This document shows, one piece after another, positions 17,606 through 27,295 of a DNA stretch of 64,000 nt. Made by a program: the position numbers and the translations under genes. Source of the DNA: an uncultured Actinomyces sp. (GTDB lineage Bacteria > Actinomycetota > Actinomycetes > Actinomycetales > Actinomycetaceae). Where the stretch lies: NCBI GenBank assembly GCA_946998115.1, contig CAMPYB010000001.1, positions 1 to 64,000 on the forward strand, read 5' to 3'. The stretch's first letter is position 1, and every line of letters starts with the position of its first letter. The notes under the pieces are model-generated. The model made no database searches. It was given only the letters and a program-made list of their open reading frames with translations, and was not told where the DNA came from.

Positions 17606-18559
17606 ATGCCTAGAAAATTTACAAAAACCTATAAAATAATAGCTGCAATAGTAAAATTACCTTTTATTATAACAACTAAAAGACATTGGTACGGAACAGA
17701 AAATTTGCCAGAAACAGGAGGCTTTATAGCTGTAGCAAACCATGTAACTGATTTTGATTCAATGACTTTTATGCACTATTTGGTAAACAACAACATACCT
17801 GTACGAATAATGGCAAAAGCAGAACTATTCAAAGTTCCACTTTTAGGAAGAGCGCTAAAAGCTACAGGACAAATACCAGTCAATAGATCTAAAAATAAAA
17901 ACTCGACTGCTGTTCTCAGCTCAGCCAGAAAAGCATTAATGGATGGAGAATGCATAGCTATATTTCCTGAAGGAACTTTGACTAAAGATCCTCAACGTTG
18001 GCCTATGAAAGCTAAAACAGGAGCGGCAAGATTGGCATTACAAACACGAGTACCAGTAATACCAGTAGCGCAGTGGGGTGCACACAAAATATGCGATCCT
18101 GATAACAAAGTGTATAGCTTTTTTCCACCAAAAGATGTCACTGTATTAGCAGGCAAACCTGTGTATTTAGCTGACTTATATGGAAAAGAAAATGACATTC
18201 AAGCTCTGCATGAAGCAAGCGACAGAATCATTAGACAAATTACATTTTTACTTTCCGAAATAAGATGCGAAAAACCACCTAAAAATCCTTATAACTATTC
18301 AACAAATTGCAATGCAAACACAGATTTTGAAAAAAGCTTAGAGAAAAAAATATTATTTGAAAATAATAGTTTAAACGATAAAATTCATACAGAATACACA
18401 TCAAAATACACTGAATTAAAATTCAAAACTAAAAAAGCACTTTTATTGCCATTAAAACTTTTAAGAAAAATAATTTATACACCAATATTTATTTTCAAAA
18501 TTGTAAGAAAGTCAATTAAAAAAACAATTATTGAAATAAAAAGAATTTTTGGCAAATAA
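17606..18559 (+). CDS. plsC: 1-acyl-sn-glycerol-3-phosphate acyltransferase
   Basis: Acylates lysophosphatidic acid to phosphatidic acid at the inner membrane face. Block I is NHVTDFDSM, with the catalytic His(X)4Asp; GQIPVNRSK and the substrate-binding block IFPEGTLTKDP follow, then VPVIPVAQWG. The conserved domain ends near residue 225. The last roughly 90 residues are an unusual Asn/Lys-rich region ending in a hydrophobic, very basic tail (LLRKIIYTPIFIFKIVRKSI), perhaps a membrane-binding helix. It is convergent with the lipid-kinase gene, with only nine bases between the stops. Confidence 0.93.
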   Translation: MPRKFTKTYKIIAAIVKLPFIITTKRHWYGTENLPETGGFIAVANHVTDFDSMTFMHYLVNNNIPVRIMAKAELFKVPLLGRALKATGQIPVNRSKNKNSTAVLSSARKALMDGECIAIFPEGTLTKDPQRWPMKAKTGAARLALQTRVPVIPVAQWGAHKICDPDNKVYSFFPPKDVTVLAGKPVYLADLYGKENDIQALHEASDRIIRQITFLLSEIRCEKPPKNPYNYSTNCNANTDFEKSLEKKILFENNSLNDKIHTEYTSKYTELKFKTKKALLLPLKLLRKIIYTPIFIFKIVRKSIKKTIIEIKRIFGK

Positions 18560-18568
18560 ACACCTAAA

Positions 18569-19441
18569 TTAGTATATGATTTTCAAATCACTAGGCAACA
18601 CCTTGACAGTTATAGGAAGTTTTCCTGCAAGGTCACCATCAGCATAAGGCAGAAATTTACTATCACAATCTATCGTTATTTCTGTACATTGCAATATCTG
18701 AACATTAGAAGAATAAATATGTTTACCTGAAGGAATTTTACAAATTAACTTTAGAAAAGAGAAGAAACTTATATTATCAGTAGTTATTACATCTAATAGT
18801 CCATCTTTCAAATCAGAAAAAGGAATTAATTTTATCCCACCACCATATATTCCTGATGAACAAATACCCAAAGTCCAACTAGTTGCTTCAAAATATTTAC
18901 CATCAACAGTTATTTTATATGTTAAAGGCTTAAATTCACGTACTGCTTTATAAAATCCCCATAAATATACTAACATCCCCGAAAGGAAACTATTCATGTT
19001 TGCATAATGATTGGAAACAGAATCAATACCTAAACTGAGAATACCTAAAATTATTTTTTCATCACCCATATTGTCTTTAGATAGAGCCACATCTATATTT
19101 TCAGATACAAAAAATTCCTTATTTTCAAGATATTTGACACTATTAGCGCCAATCCCTAACTTACGACAAAAATCATTTCCACGCCCTGCAGGTAAAGGCA
19201 TTAAAGTTTTACCAGTTTTCCAAACTCCATAAGCTATCGAAGATATATAACCATCGCCACCTAAAGCAGCAATATAATCGTACTCTGTATTTGCTGCTAT
19301 ATCACATAAAGATTTATCTTTAGTATATAAAATATGCACTTTCCATCCTCTTTGAGATAGAATGCGAGCCACTTTAGGAGCAATCTTTACAGCATTTCCA
19401 CCACCGGAAAATGCACTTACACATAAAAGCAAATCTGGCAT
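18569..19441 (-). CDS. Diacylglycerol/lipid kinase family protein
   Basis: A 290-residue DAGK catalytic-domain protein (YegS/DgkB type) that phosphorylates diacylglycerol or a related lipid. Motifs: SGGGNAVKIAPKVARIL at the N-terminus, the ATP-binding ALGGDGYISSIAYG, PAGRGNDFCRKLGIG, and the C-terminal domain beta-sandwich with GIYGGGIKLIPFSDLKDGLLDV. The usual IINPxSG start is degenerate here (CVSAFSGGG). ATG 19441 has a GGAAG ribosome binding site. It faces plsC, so both may serve phosphatidate balance. It lies downstream of murA on the same strand with 35 bp between them. Confidence 0.9.
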   Translation of the reverse strand: MPDLLLCVSAFSGGGNAVKIAPKVARILSQRGWKVHILYTKDKSLCDIAANTEYDYIAALGGDGYISSIAYGVWKTGKTLMPLPAGRGNDFCRKLGIGANSVKYLENKEFFVSENIDVALSKDNMGDEKIILGILSLGIDSVSNHYANMNSFLSGMLVYLWGFYKAVREFKPLTYKITVDGKYFEATSWTLGICSSGIYGGGIKLIPFSDLKDGLLDVITTDNISFFSFLKLICKIPSGKHIYSSNVQILQCTEITIDCDSKFLPYADGDLAGKLPITVKVLPSDLKIIY

Positions 19442-19476
19442 AATACTTCCAAGAATTGTCGTATTACCTTTACAAA

Positions 19477-20799
19477 TTAGTTACAATACAACTGCACATC
19501 GGCATTCAGAGTTTGAAGCTTTCCCATAAAATCCTCATATCCTCTGTTTATAATTCCTATTCCCCTAACATTAGAAACACCTTCAGCAACTAAAGCCGCT
19601 ATCAAATGAGAAAATCCTCCACGTAAATCAGGAACAACAATATCCGCACCTGTCAAAGGAGTAGGACCTGATATAACTGCTGAATGATAGAAATTCCTTC
19701 GTCCAAAACGACAATTCAGCCCACCCAAACATTCTCTATATACTTGAATATTAGCACCCATTGCTTTTAACGCGTTTGTAAAACCAAAACGATTTTCATA
19801 AACAGTTTCGTGAACTATTGACATTCCTTTAGCTTGTGTAAGTGCTACAACTAACGGCTGTTGCCAATCCGTCATAAATCCAGGATGCACATTTGTTTCT
19901 AATACGATAGATTTTAAACAATCGCCTGTATGATAAAAACGTATACCTTTTTCTTTTACTTCAAATGTTCCGCCAACTTTTCGATAAGTATTTAGAAAAG
20001 TAGTCATATCTAGCTGGTTTGCGCCTTCAACAAAGATATCACCTTCAGTTGCAAGAGCAGCACTCGCCCAAGAAGCGGCCTCTATTCTATCAGGCAATGC
20101 TGTATGCGTATACCCCGATAAATGCTCAACTCCTTCTATATGAATTGTGCGATCAGTGTCAACAGAAATTATAGCGCCCATTTTTTGCAAAACAGCAACT
20201 AAATCGATTATTTCAGGTTCGACAGCTGCACCTTTCAAATGCGTTATACCTTTAGCTAGCACTGCAGTGAGTAAAGTTTGCTCAGTAGCACCAACTGACG
20301 GATAAGGAAGCTCAATAAGTGTTCCTGTAAGCCCCGCAGGAGCAGTAATAAATATACCTTGTGAAGTTTTTTCAACGTTAGCACCAAATTTACGCAAAGT
20401 CGAAATGTGAAAATCTATAGGCCTATCACCTATTTGGCATCCACCAAGATTCGGTATAAAAGCTTTGCCTAATCTGTGCAATAATGGTCCGCAAAGTAAG
20501 ATAGGAATTCGTGAAGACCCCGCATGAGTCGCAACTTCCGACATATTAGCTTCAATAACATTGACTGTATCAAGATTTAAAATACCTGCTTTTTCATCAT
20601 AGTCAACTTTCACACCATGTAATTTTAAAATCCCGGATACAACATCAATGTCACGAACATGCGGAACATTTTTCAAAACGGAGGGAGTTTGACCAAGTAA
20701 TGCGGCAACCATTGCTTTAGGAACAAAATTTTTCGCACCACGCACTTTAATGCTTCCCTTTAATGGGTTGCCACCTTTTACTTTCAAAACAGATTCCAT
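19477..20799 (-). CDS. murA: UDP-N-acetylglucosamine 1-carboxyvinyltransferase
   Basis: Transfers enolpyruvate from PEP to UDP-GlcNAc, the first committed step of peptidoglycan synthesis. The protein has 440 residues from ATG 20799, which has AAGGA seven bases upstream; the longer GTG start at 20814 is less likely. Motifs: VKGGNPLKGSIKVRGAKN with the N-terminal Lys, the active-site loop LGGCQIGDRPIDFHI with the catalytic Cys that fosfomycin attacks, GATEQTLLTAVLAKG, and DLRGGFSHLIAALVAEG. The catalytic cysteine is present, so this is not a Cys-to-Asp fosfomycin-insensitive form. Confidence 0.97.
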   Translation of the reverse strand: MESVLKVKGGNPLKGSIKVRGAKNFVPKAMVAALLGQTPSVLKNVPHVRDIDVVSGILKLHGVKVDYDEKAGILNLDTVNVIEANMSEVATHAGSSRIPILLCGPLLHRLGKAFIPNLGGCQIGDRPIDFHISTLRKFGANVEKTSQGIFITAPAGLTGTLIELPYPSVGATEQTLLTAVLAKGITHLKGAAVEPEIIDLVAVLQKMGAIISVDTDRTIHIEGVEHLSGYTHTALPDRIEAASWASAALATEGDIFVEGANQLDMTTFLNTYRKVGGTFEVKEKGIRFYHTGDCLKSIVLETNVHPGFMTDWQQPLVVALTQAKGMSIVHETVYENRFGFTNALKAMGANIQVYRECLGGLNCRFGRRNFYHSAVISGPTPLTGADIVVPDLRGGFSHLIAALVAEGVSNVRGIGIINRGYEDFMGKLQTLNADVQLYCN

Positions 20800-21187
20800 A
20801 TCGTCTTCCTTCACGCTAATTACTATTAGCTATTATACATGTAATTTCTTGACTTATACTGTACTTTTTCTTTAAATATTTACTGCTCATTATTTATTTT
20901 TCACATCTAATTTATAATATATAAAATTTTTGATTCGCAATCTATTTTTTGACTTTCAGCTACAGTAAAACTCCTTTGTTTTATTCACAACAAATGAATG
21001 ATCATATGCAATAGGTTTTTATCGCGCTATTTTATTATAAATAACTCATATTCGATAATTAAATATTTTTGCACAAATAAATAAGCCTTTGAAAATATAT
21101 ATATTCTCAAAGGCTTACTATAAAAATCTTACTTACACTTTTTATGCATATACATATTTAAACATATACACATTTTAGTGAAGATAA
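20800..21187. other. 388-bp intergenic region upstream of murA
   Basis: Very AT-rich. Apart from the RidA-gene terminator at its far end (21083-21116) and the presumed murA promoter, no gene, RNA fold or repeat was recognised. Confidence 0.6.
21083..21116 (-). terminator. Long-stem terminator of the triple RidA gene
   Basis: AAGCCTTTGA (21083-21092) pairs with TCAAAGGCTT (21107-21116), and the inner AATATATATT extends the stem. On the minus strand it is followed by a TTATTTATTTG tract. Confidence 0.82.
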
Positions 21188-22456
21188 TTATGCTACTGGA
21201 GGTGTGCCTTCAGCATTTCCAAAAATAGCATCTACTGCAACTAATGCACCCTTTTGTAAACGAGATACACCTACAACGCGGCGTGCAGCTTTTGCACCTT
21301 CAAAGTATGTTGGGTAAACTTCATCTACCAAAGCTAAATCATCCAAATTTGTTAGATACAAGTTTACTTTAACTGTATCAGCCAAGCTGTGATCAACGCT
21401 TTCAATAATAGCTTTAATATTCTTGAAGCACTGTTCAACCTGCTCTTTGACACCACCGGAAACAAGTTCACCAGTTGCTGGATCAACTGGTAGCTGACCT
21501 GTTATGTTGTTATAGTGTGAGAAAGCAACAGACTGAGCTGATAGTGCGCTAACTGGCGCATTTGCCTTACTATTTGCTTCAATAATTAAACCGTGGCGAT
21601 CTTCAACCAACTGTGGAGGTGTACCATCACCATGTGATACTACAGCTTCAATTTGCACACGTGCATGCATAGGAAGAGCAGCAACTTCAACTACTGTGCG
21701 TGCTGGCATATAACCTACTGCACGAGCAATACCTGAATCTGGGAAATACTTTGTGTAAACTTCATTTACTGCTTCTTCATCATCTAAGTTAGTTAGGAAG
21801 ATTGTAATTTTTACAATGTCATCCATTGTAGTATTCATTGCTTCCAAAATAGCTCTGATATTATCCAAGCACTGAGCAGTCTGTCCTTTTACGCATTCTG
21901 TAACAATTTGACCTGTTTTAGGACTAATTGGTAGCTGTGCAGTAATGTTATTGTAGTGCGAGAAAGCAACAGACTGAGTTGATAGTACGCTAAGAGGAGC
22001 AGCACATGTATTATTTGTATACTTTAGAAGGTCACCTGCTTGTGGAGCATTAGGAATTGTACCTTCGCCATTTGACAATAAAGCTTCAACTTGTATACGA
22101 GCACCCTTTGGCAAGTCTTTAACAGCTACAACTGTACGTGTTGGAACATATGTTGGGAAGAATGATTTATATACGCCATCAACTTTTTCAATATCTAAAA
22201 TATCTTTCAAGAAAATTGTTACGCGAACTACATCATTCAATGTGTGGTCAATGCTTTCAACAACCTCTTTGATATTTGTAAAGCATTGTTCAGCTTGCTT
22301 CTTTATGCAAGTTGATACCAATTCACCTGTCTTTGGATCAATTGGTAGCTGTGCTGAAAGATTGTTGTAATGAGAAAAAGCTGCTGTCTGTGCACTTAGT
22401 GAACAAATCGGAGCTTTTTCAGTATTCCTTGACAATACTTCATTTAGACCGCTCAT
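21188..22456 (-). CDS. Three tandem RidA (YjgF/YER057c/UK114) domains in one chain
   Basis: A 422-residue protein made of three complete RidA domains (about residues 10-130, 150-285 and 300-420). RidA hydrolyses reactive imines/enamines such as 2-aminoacrylate and normally works as a homotrimer of roughly 130-residue subunits. Each domain repeats AFSHYNN, AQLP or GQLP, NIxAxxES or similar, the R-T-V-V/R-V-V strand, and a final IEA- or VDA-type strand. The substrate-binding Arg is kept in all three (VPTRTVVAV, MPARTVVEV, AARRVVGV). The Glu of the last strand is Asp in domain 3. Start ATG 22456 has GGAG four bases upstream; a longer frame to TTG 22510 is unlikely. Single-gene unit. Confidence 0.9.
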   Translation of the reverse strand: MSGLNEVLSRNTEKAPICSLSAQTAAFSHYNNLSAQLPIDPKTGELVSTCIKKQAEQCFTNIKEVVESIDHTLNDVVRVTIFLKDILDIEKVDGVYKSFFPTYVPTRTVVAVKDLPKGARIQVEALLSNGEGTIPNAPQAGDLLKYTNNTCAAPLSVLSTQSVAFSHYNNITAQLPISPKTGQIVTECVKGQTAQCLDNIRAILEAMNTTMDDIVKITIFLTNLDDEEAVNEVYTKYFPDSGIARAVGYMPARTVVEVAALPMHARVQIEAVVSHGDGTPPQLVEDRHGLIIEANSKANAPVSALSAQSVAFSHYNNITGQLPVDPATGELVSGGVKEQVEQCFKNIKAIIESVDHSLADTVKVNLYLTNLDDLALVDEVYPTYFEGAKAARRVVGVSRLQKGALVAVDAIFGNAEGTPPVA

Positions 22457-22669
22457 GGGACTCCATTCTATGTATGTTATCATGCAAATTGTGTTACATC
22501 TTTTACACAATCAGTATCAATTAGACTGTAAAAAACACATTTTTGTCAATATTTTTTACTTATAAAGAAAAGTTACATTTAACAGTTTTGAATTATTTCC
22601 GCATAATCCTTTTCTAAACTTTAAGTAAACTACACTATTTTCAACGTTTCTTTAATATTAATTTTATTT

Positions 22670-23953
22670 TTATTTATACAACATTTTGTCTATCGACATT
22701 TTGTAATATTCAATAGTTTTTTGAGTAATATTATCCCAATCTTGAAACGGCAAATTATTCTCATTATATTTTTTGAAATTATTTCTTAATTCATCATCTC
22801 TGATCAATGCTAGTATTGCTTTACATACATCTTTATCACTATTTGCCATACGTCCAGTAACATTATCTGTCAAATATTGTTTAGCACCAGTATTATCTCT
22901 AACTACTATTGCCATTCCTGACGCTAACGCTTCCAATGAAGCTATTCCAAATGATTCTGCTAAAGCTAAAGTCACATATATATCTGAATTATGATAATAA
23001 TAACGTAAAGTTTTTTTATCTTTTTTCCCCATAAGAAAAATTTTATCTTCAAGCCTGTAAAGTTTAATTAACATTTTTAAAAGAAATTTTAGATTACCAT
23101 CCCCAAATATCCGCAAAATAAACATTTTATTTTCAGGCATATTTTTATTTATAGCATTAAATACTTTTACTAATTGCAATGGTCTTTTTCGCCAGTTTAA
23201 ACGCATCGACGCACAAATTTTCACTATAGTTTTTTCGTCATTACTATTTGCAATAACATCTTTATATAAACTATTAATCGAATGACTATTTTTATCATAT
23301 TCATTATTAAAACTATTATCATCTAATGAAATTTCATCTTTATGATCAACATTTTTTGCCCAAAATTTTGTGTCTATAGCATTTTCTAACACATACGAAT
23401 GCACTCCAAAAGTATCATTTATCTGTTTTTGAAGTTTTTTAGAAACGCAAGTCAAAACAGCTCCTTGTTTCTCCCACTTCGCTATTGGTAAAAATAATTT
23501 ACAAATATTTTTTACATTTCCTAGCATGCAATGAAAAGTTACAAGCACTGGTTTCTTCATGCTCAAAGCAATTTCGATAGCCTTATAAGAAAATGGTGTT
23601 ATTATTCCGAAATGTACATGAACAATATCTGTTTTTAGGAAGATTTTTCGCAAGCACTCATCTGAACCTAAAGCTAAAGGAAAATTTTTTGCGTAACTAT
23701 TATGTAATCTATAAATATCACATTTAGCAATTTTTTCTTTTTGAATTTCAAGATTTTTTCTTATACGCTTTTTATAAATTATTTCAGATAAATCTACACT
23801 AGATTTCTTATTTTTATTACAATCGTAATTTTTTGTTGCAGTTACAACTGTTACATCATTATTTTCTGATAATTTTTGCGATAAATCAGCAATATGTGAT
23901 TCTATTCCTCCCATTCTTGGCAAAAAATAGTCACAAACTATGGTTACTTTCAT
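22670..23953 (-). CDS. GT4-family glycosyltransferase
   Basis: A 427-residue GT-B fold transferase. The N-terminus has the glycine-rich acceptor-side motif YFLPRMGGIESHI. The middle has HVHFGIITPF and VLVTFHCMLG; the C-terminal nucleotide-sugar domain has SMRLNWRKRPLQLVKVF, LFLMG-like strands and the EX7E motif AESFGIASLEALASG. It resembles phosphatidylinositol mannosyltransferase/PIG-A-like enzymes, but the substrate is not assignable. An Asp/Asn/Ser-rich insert (about residues 205-235) interrupts the linker between the two lobes. It lies alone between the RidA gene and two tRNA genes. Translation start ATG 23953 has only a weak ribosome binding site. Confidence 0.88.
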   Translation of the reverse strand: MKVTIVCDYFLPRMGGIESHIADLSQKLSENNDVTVVTATKNYDCNKNKKSSVDLSEIIYKKRIRKNLEIQKEKIAKCDIYRLHNSYAKNFPLALGSDECLRKIFLKTDIVHVHFGIITPFSYKAIEIALSMKKPVLVTFHCMLGNVKNICKLFLPIAKWEKQGAVLTCVSKKLQKQINDTFGVHSYVLENAIDTKFWAKNVDHKDEISLDDNSFNNEYDKNSHSINSLYKDVIANSNDEKTIVKICASMRLNWRKRPLQLVKVFNAINKNMPENKMFILRIFGDGNLKFLLKMLIKLYRLEDKIFLMGKKDKKTLRYYYHNSDIYVTLALAESFGIASLEALASGMAIVVRDNTGAKQYLTDNVTGRMANSDKDVCKAILALIRDDELRNNFKKYNENNLPFQDWDNITQKTIEYYKMSIDKMLYK

Positions 23954-24022
23954 ATTTTTAATTCCGATTAAAATTCTTCACAAAATTTATAATATCACTT
24001 TTAAAATTTTATTCATAAAAAG

Positions 24023-24095
<73 letters not shown>

Positions 24096-24115
24096 TTTAG
24101 TTATACAATAACCAG

Positions 24116-24187
24116 CTGGGGTACCAGGACTCGAACCTAGACTAAATGAACCAGAATCACTCGTGCTGCCAATTACACCATACCCCA
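24116..24187 (-). tRNA. tRNA-Gln (CTG)
   Basis: Minus-strand cloverleaf with acceptor TGGGGTA/TACCCCA (weak U1-A72 first pair, typical of tRNA-Gln), G73, anticodon stem AGTGA/TCATT with loop TTCTGGT (anticodon CTG), and T arm with GGTTCGAGTCC. CCA is not encoded. It reads CAG; a TTG species must be elsewhere in the genome. Confidence 0.95.
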
Positions 24188-24496
24188 ATATGTATGTGAT
24201 AAACAAACACTCGATATATTATACATGATTTTTTTGCACATACAATATTTGTAAACTAAAACATCATTTAAATATATATTTTTTATTTCCTGTAGCGCTT
24301 TTCTAATAAATTCAACACTATTTGAATAAGTTCCTAAAACTATATCAAAATCTTATGAATTGTTACATACAAAAATCTAAATATAGAATAAAAAAGGGAG
24401 CAATACCAGTCGAAACTGAGCACTGCTCCCATCATTGGAAAATAGTGTAATTTAGCTCTGAATGACACAAAATATCAATTCAAAGTCAAATAAATA
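24188..24496. other. 309-bp intergenic region between tRNA-Gln and yhgE/pip gene
   Basis: AT-rich. It holds the terminator of the YhgE/Pip gene (24390-24430) and presumably the tRNA promoter near tRNA-Gln. No further gene or structured RNA was recognised. Confidence 0.6.
24390..24430 (-). terminator. Terminator of the tetR-yhgE/pip operon
   Basis: GGGAGCA (24396-24402) pairs with TGCTCCC (24424-24430), with an inner CAGT-CGAA-ACTG stem-loop. On the minus strand TTTTTT follows the stem (24395-24390). Confidence 0.88.
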
Positions 24497-27253
24497 TTAA
24501 TTCAAAACTGTATCCTTGTTAGTCAAACGTATTCTATTTTTATTTAGCACTGATAACAATGCGATAAAGAAAATTACATATAGAATAAATCCAACACACA
24601 CCAACACGCTTATGTTTGAATACATAAACGCATCTCCAAGGCCACCAGTTATAGCATTTCTCAACCCATTTATCGCATAAGTCATAGGAAGCAAAGGATT
24701 AATAGCATTGAAGAAACCATTTATTACAGGCATTGGGAACATTCCACCTGAACCACCTATTTGCATTACTAACACAATAAGTCCTGCTAATAATCCAATC
24801 CTGCCGAAAATCAAAGTCAAACATTGACATAATCCAACGCTAAACAATGAGAACACAAAGCTAACAAATAGAACTGCAAATAAATTTTCCACTTTCAAAC
24901 CAGTTGATATAAGAACAAAGCTTTGCACTAAAACCATACTTAATGAAATAGCGGCATATAAGCAAAATTCTTTCAAGAAAACTTTCCAAATATTTTCATT
25001 ATACTTGTGCAAATTCCTTCGAGCTGGGAAACATAAACCAAACAATAATGCACCCATAAACAAACCAGTTGACATTACAAATGGTGCTAAAGCATGACCA
25101 TAGTTAGGTACTTTGCTAACTGTAGAATGAGATACATTTGTAGGCTCAGCAAACATTTCTATATTTTGTTGCGAAGGTTTTACTTCACTTACTTTTTGTG
25201 CACCTTCTGAAAGCTTAGTGGATAATTTAGAACTACCTTCATGAATTTTATGCACACCACTTGTAAGCTCTGTTCCTTTACTATTCAACAAAGATGACCC
25301 ATTTGCAAGACGAGTTACCCCTCCGATTAATGCTGGAACTTTAGTATTTAATTGCGATAGAGAATCGCTTAATTTTTGGCTTCCTTTATCAAGATCTACT
25401 GATCGTGTAGATAATTGATAGATACCTGCATAAACTGTAGAAACTCCATTAGTGTATTTATTAATACTGTCAGCAAGAGTTGTAGCACCATGCGTTAATT
25501 TATCAGAAGAAGCATTTATTTGTTTTGACGCATTATATGCTCTATCTGCACCATTAGTATATTGAACAATACCATCAGCTAATTTTTGCACTTGTGGTGC
25601 CGAAGCTGATAATTTTTCACTTCCTTGCTGAACTTGCTCTAAGCCATCTGATAATGCTTTTACTTTACGCGGAATTTCTCCAAGTAAATCTTTATTTTTA
25701 TCCAGCACTGCTAATAATCCATCAGTTTTTTCAAGCAAAGTTTTAGAATTATTCAACAAATTAGCAATTTTAGGAATTTGCGCTGAAATATTTGAAGCTT
25801 TTAAAGAATTAGTTGTAGCAGTAATTGCTGATAATTTTTCATTAATTTTTGCTATAGCATTTCCAATATTTATTTGTGAATTTTCTCTATCTTGTTGCTC
25901 ACTTACAATAACATTAGCGTTTTTGATTATAGATTGTTTCAGTGTTGCATCAATATTTGAATTAGTTACTTGTGAAATAATTTCTTCAGCTTTTGATTTA
26001 CTCACACCTTTAGTTCCAACAGATGCAAGCAAAGGATCGACTATTTGTTTTTTTTCTTCCTCAGAAATAGAAAGTTTATTCCATTCAATTTTCGATAGTT
26101 GAGCAAATAGTTGCTCAGTTTGAGAAAATTGTGATTTCAAATCAGCAACTTCTTTTTTCAATTCTAAAGATTTTTTCAAAGCGGGAACTACACCACTCTT
26201 TGATAATTTTTCATTAAATTGCGTAGACTGTTTTTTTATTGTTCTAACAGCAAAATTGAGTCTACCGAAATTTTTGCTACCTTCAGCAAGCACACTTCCT
26301 CCGGTTCTCAATTTTTCTGAATTTTCACTCAAATTTTTTAAACCATTTGTGAGTAGTGAAACGCCTCCAGTGTATTTAATTACTCCATCTTTAAATACAT
26401 GGACACCATTTTTTAAAGAAGGATTAGCTTTTGTAAGAGATGAAGACCCTGCTTCCAATTTTTTTACGCCTCCAGTATATTTTCTTATTCCATTATTTAG
26501 TTTTGAGCTACCTTCAGCAAGTTGAGAAGACGCAAAAGTAAGTGGAGCTATTGAACTGCGTAATGTCTGTAAGCCTTGATCTACTTTCGACACGCCTGCA
26601 GTATATTTTCCTGTTCCATCTTTTAGCTTCATCATTGCTTCATTTAGTTTTTTTGCTCCTTCTGAAGCATTATTCATACCAGTAGCTATATTTTTTACAC
26701 TGTCAAACATTGTTTGAGTATAAGCTTTAGTCACAGCTGCTCTAACTTGAGTATTTAACTGTTTGACTCCCATTTCGCTCATAGTGCTTGCTAAATAATT
26801 TAAAGAATCATTTGTTTTATAATTCAATTGCATTTTTCGAGGGGCTTTTGATAATACTGTAGAAGCATTTTTTGAAAAATTTTCAGGAATAGTAAGTGTC
26901 GTATAATAGTAACGGTTTTTCATTCCTTTGTTTGCTTTTTCAGCACTGACAAATTCCCATTTCAACTGCTGATTTTTTTTAAGTTTATCAACAATATCTT
27001 TACCTACATGTAAATCTTTAGAATTATAACGTATCGATTTGTCGTTATTCACAACTGCTATAGGCAAATTGCTCGCACCTGCATAAGGATCCCAAACAGA
27101 TTTAATAAATGAAATACTGTAAAGCAAAGGTGCAAGAATTACTGCAAGTACTAAAATTATCGGCAATATTCGTTTATTTTTTAACCATTTTTCCACAAAT
27201 GAAATATTTGTATCTTGTGGCATATTTTCCATAACGATAAATTCTCCATCCAT
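24497..27253 (-). CDS. YhgE/Pip-family membrane protein (ABC-2-type permease fold)
   Basis: A 918-residue protein with the YhgE/Pip architecture. There is one N-terminal transmembrane helix (about 30-50, ILPIILVLAVILAPLLYS) followed by SVWDPYAGASNLPIAVVNND. A long extracytoplasmic coiled-coil region (about 190-690) is built from xxxLxxG heptads with repeated YTGGV/YTNGV elements. Five or so helices of the ABC-2 type permease domain form the C-terminus (FVMSTGLFMGALLFGLCFP onward). Related proteins are a phage-infection receptor (Pip) and type VII-secretion or lipid-export partners. It lies 42 bp after a TetR gene in an operon, so efflux or envelope-stress export is plausible. Start is ATG 27253, or ATG 27232 behind GGAG. 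Confidence 0.9.
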   Translation of the reverse strand: MDGEFIVMENMPQDTNISFVEKWLKNKRILPIILVLAVILAPLLYSISFIKSVWDPYAGASNLPIAVVNNDKSIRYNSKDLHVGKDIVDKLKKNQQLKWEFVSAEKANKGMKNRYYYTTLTIPENFSKNASTVLSKAPRKMQLNYKTNDSLNYLASTMSEMGVKQLNTQVRAAVTKAYTQTMFDSVKNIATGMNNASEGAKKLNEAMMKLKDGTGKYTAGVSKVDQGLQTLRSSIAPLTFASSQLAEGSSKLNNGIRKYTGGVKKLEAGSSSLTKANPSLKNGVHVFKDGVIKYTGGVSLLTNGLKNLSENSEKLRTGGSVLAEGSKNFGRLNFAVRTIKKQSTQFNEKLSKSGVVPALKKSLELKKEVADLKSQFSQTEQLFAQLSKIEWNKLSISEEEKKQIVDPLLASVGTKGVSKSKAEEIISQVTNSNIDATLKQSIIKNANVIVSEQQDRENSQINIGNAIAKINEKLSAITATTNSLKASNISAQIPKIANLLNNSKTLLEKTDGLLAVLDKNKDLLGEIPRKVKALSDGLEQVQQGSEKLSASAPQVQKLADGIVQYTNGADRAYNASKQINASSDKLTHGATTLADSINKYTNGVSTVYAGIYQLSTRSVDLDKGSQKLSDSLSQLNTKVPALIGGVTRLANGSSLLNSKGTELTSGVHKIHEGSSKLSTKLSEGAQKVSEVKPSQQNIEMFAEPTNVSHSTVSKVPNYGHALAPFVMSTGLFMGALLFGLCFPARRNLHKYNENIWKVFLKEFCLYAAISLSMVLVQSFVLISTGLKVENLFAVLFVSFVFSLFSVGLCQCLTLIFGRIGLLAGLIVLVMQIGGSGGMFPMPVINGFFNAINPLLPMTYAINGLRNAITGGLGDAFMYSNISVLVCVGFILYVIFFIALLSVLNKNRIRLTNKDTVLN

Positions 27254-27295
27254 ATTATTTATGAGAATAATTTAATTGTGATTTATAACAAAATA

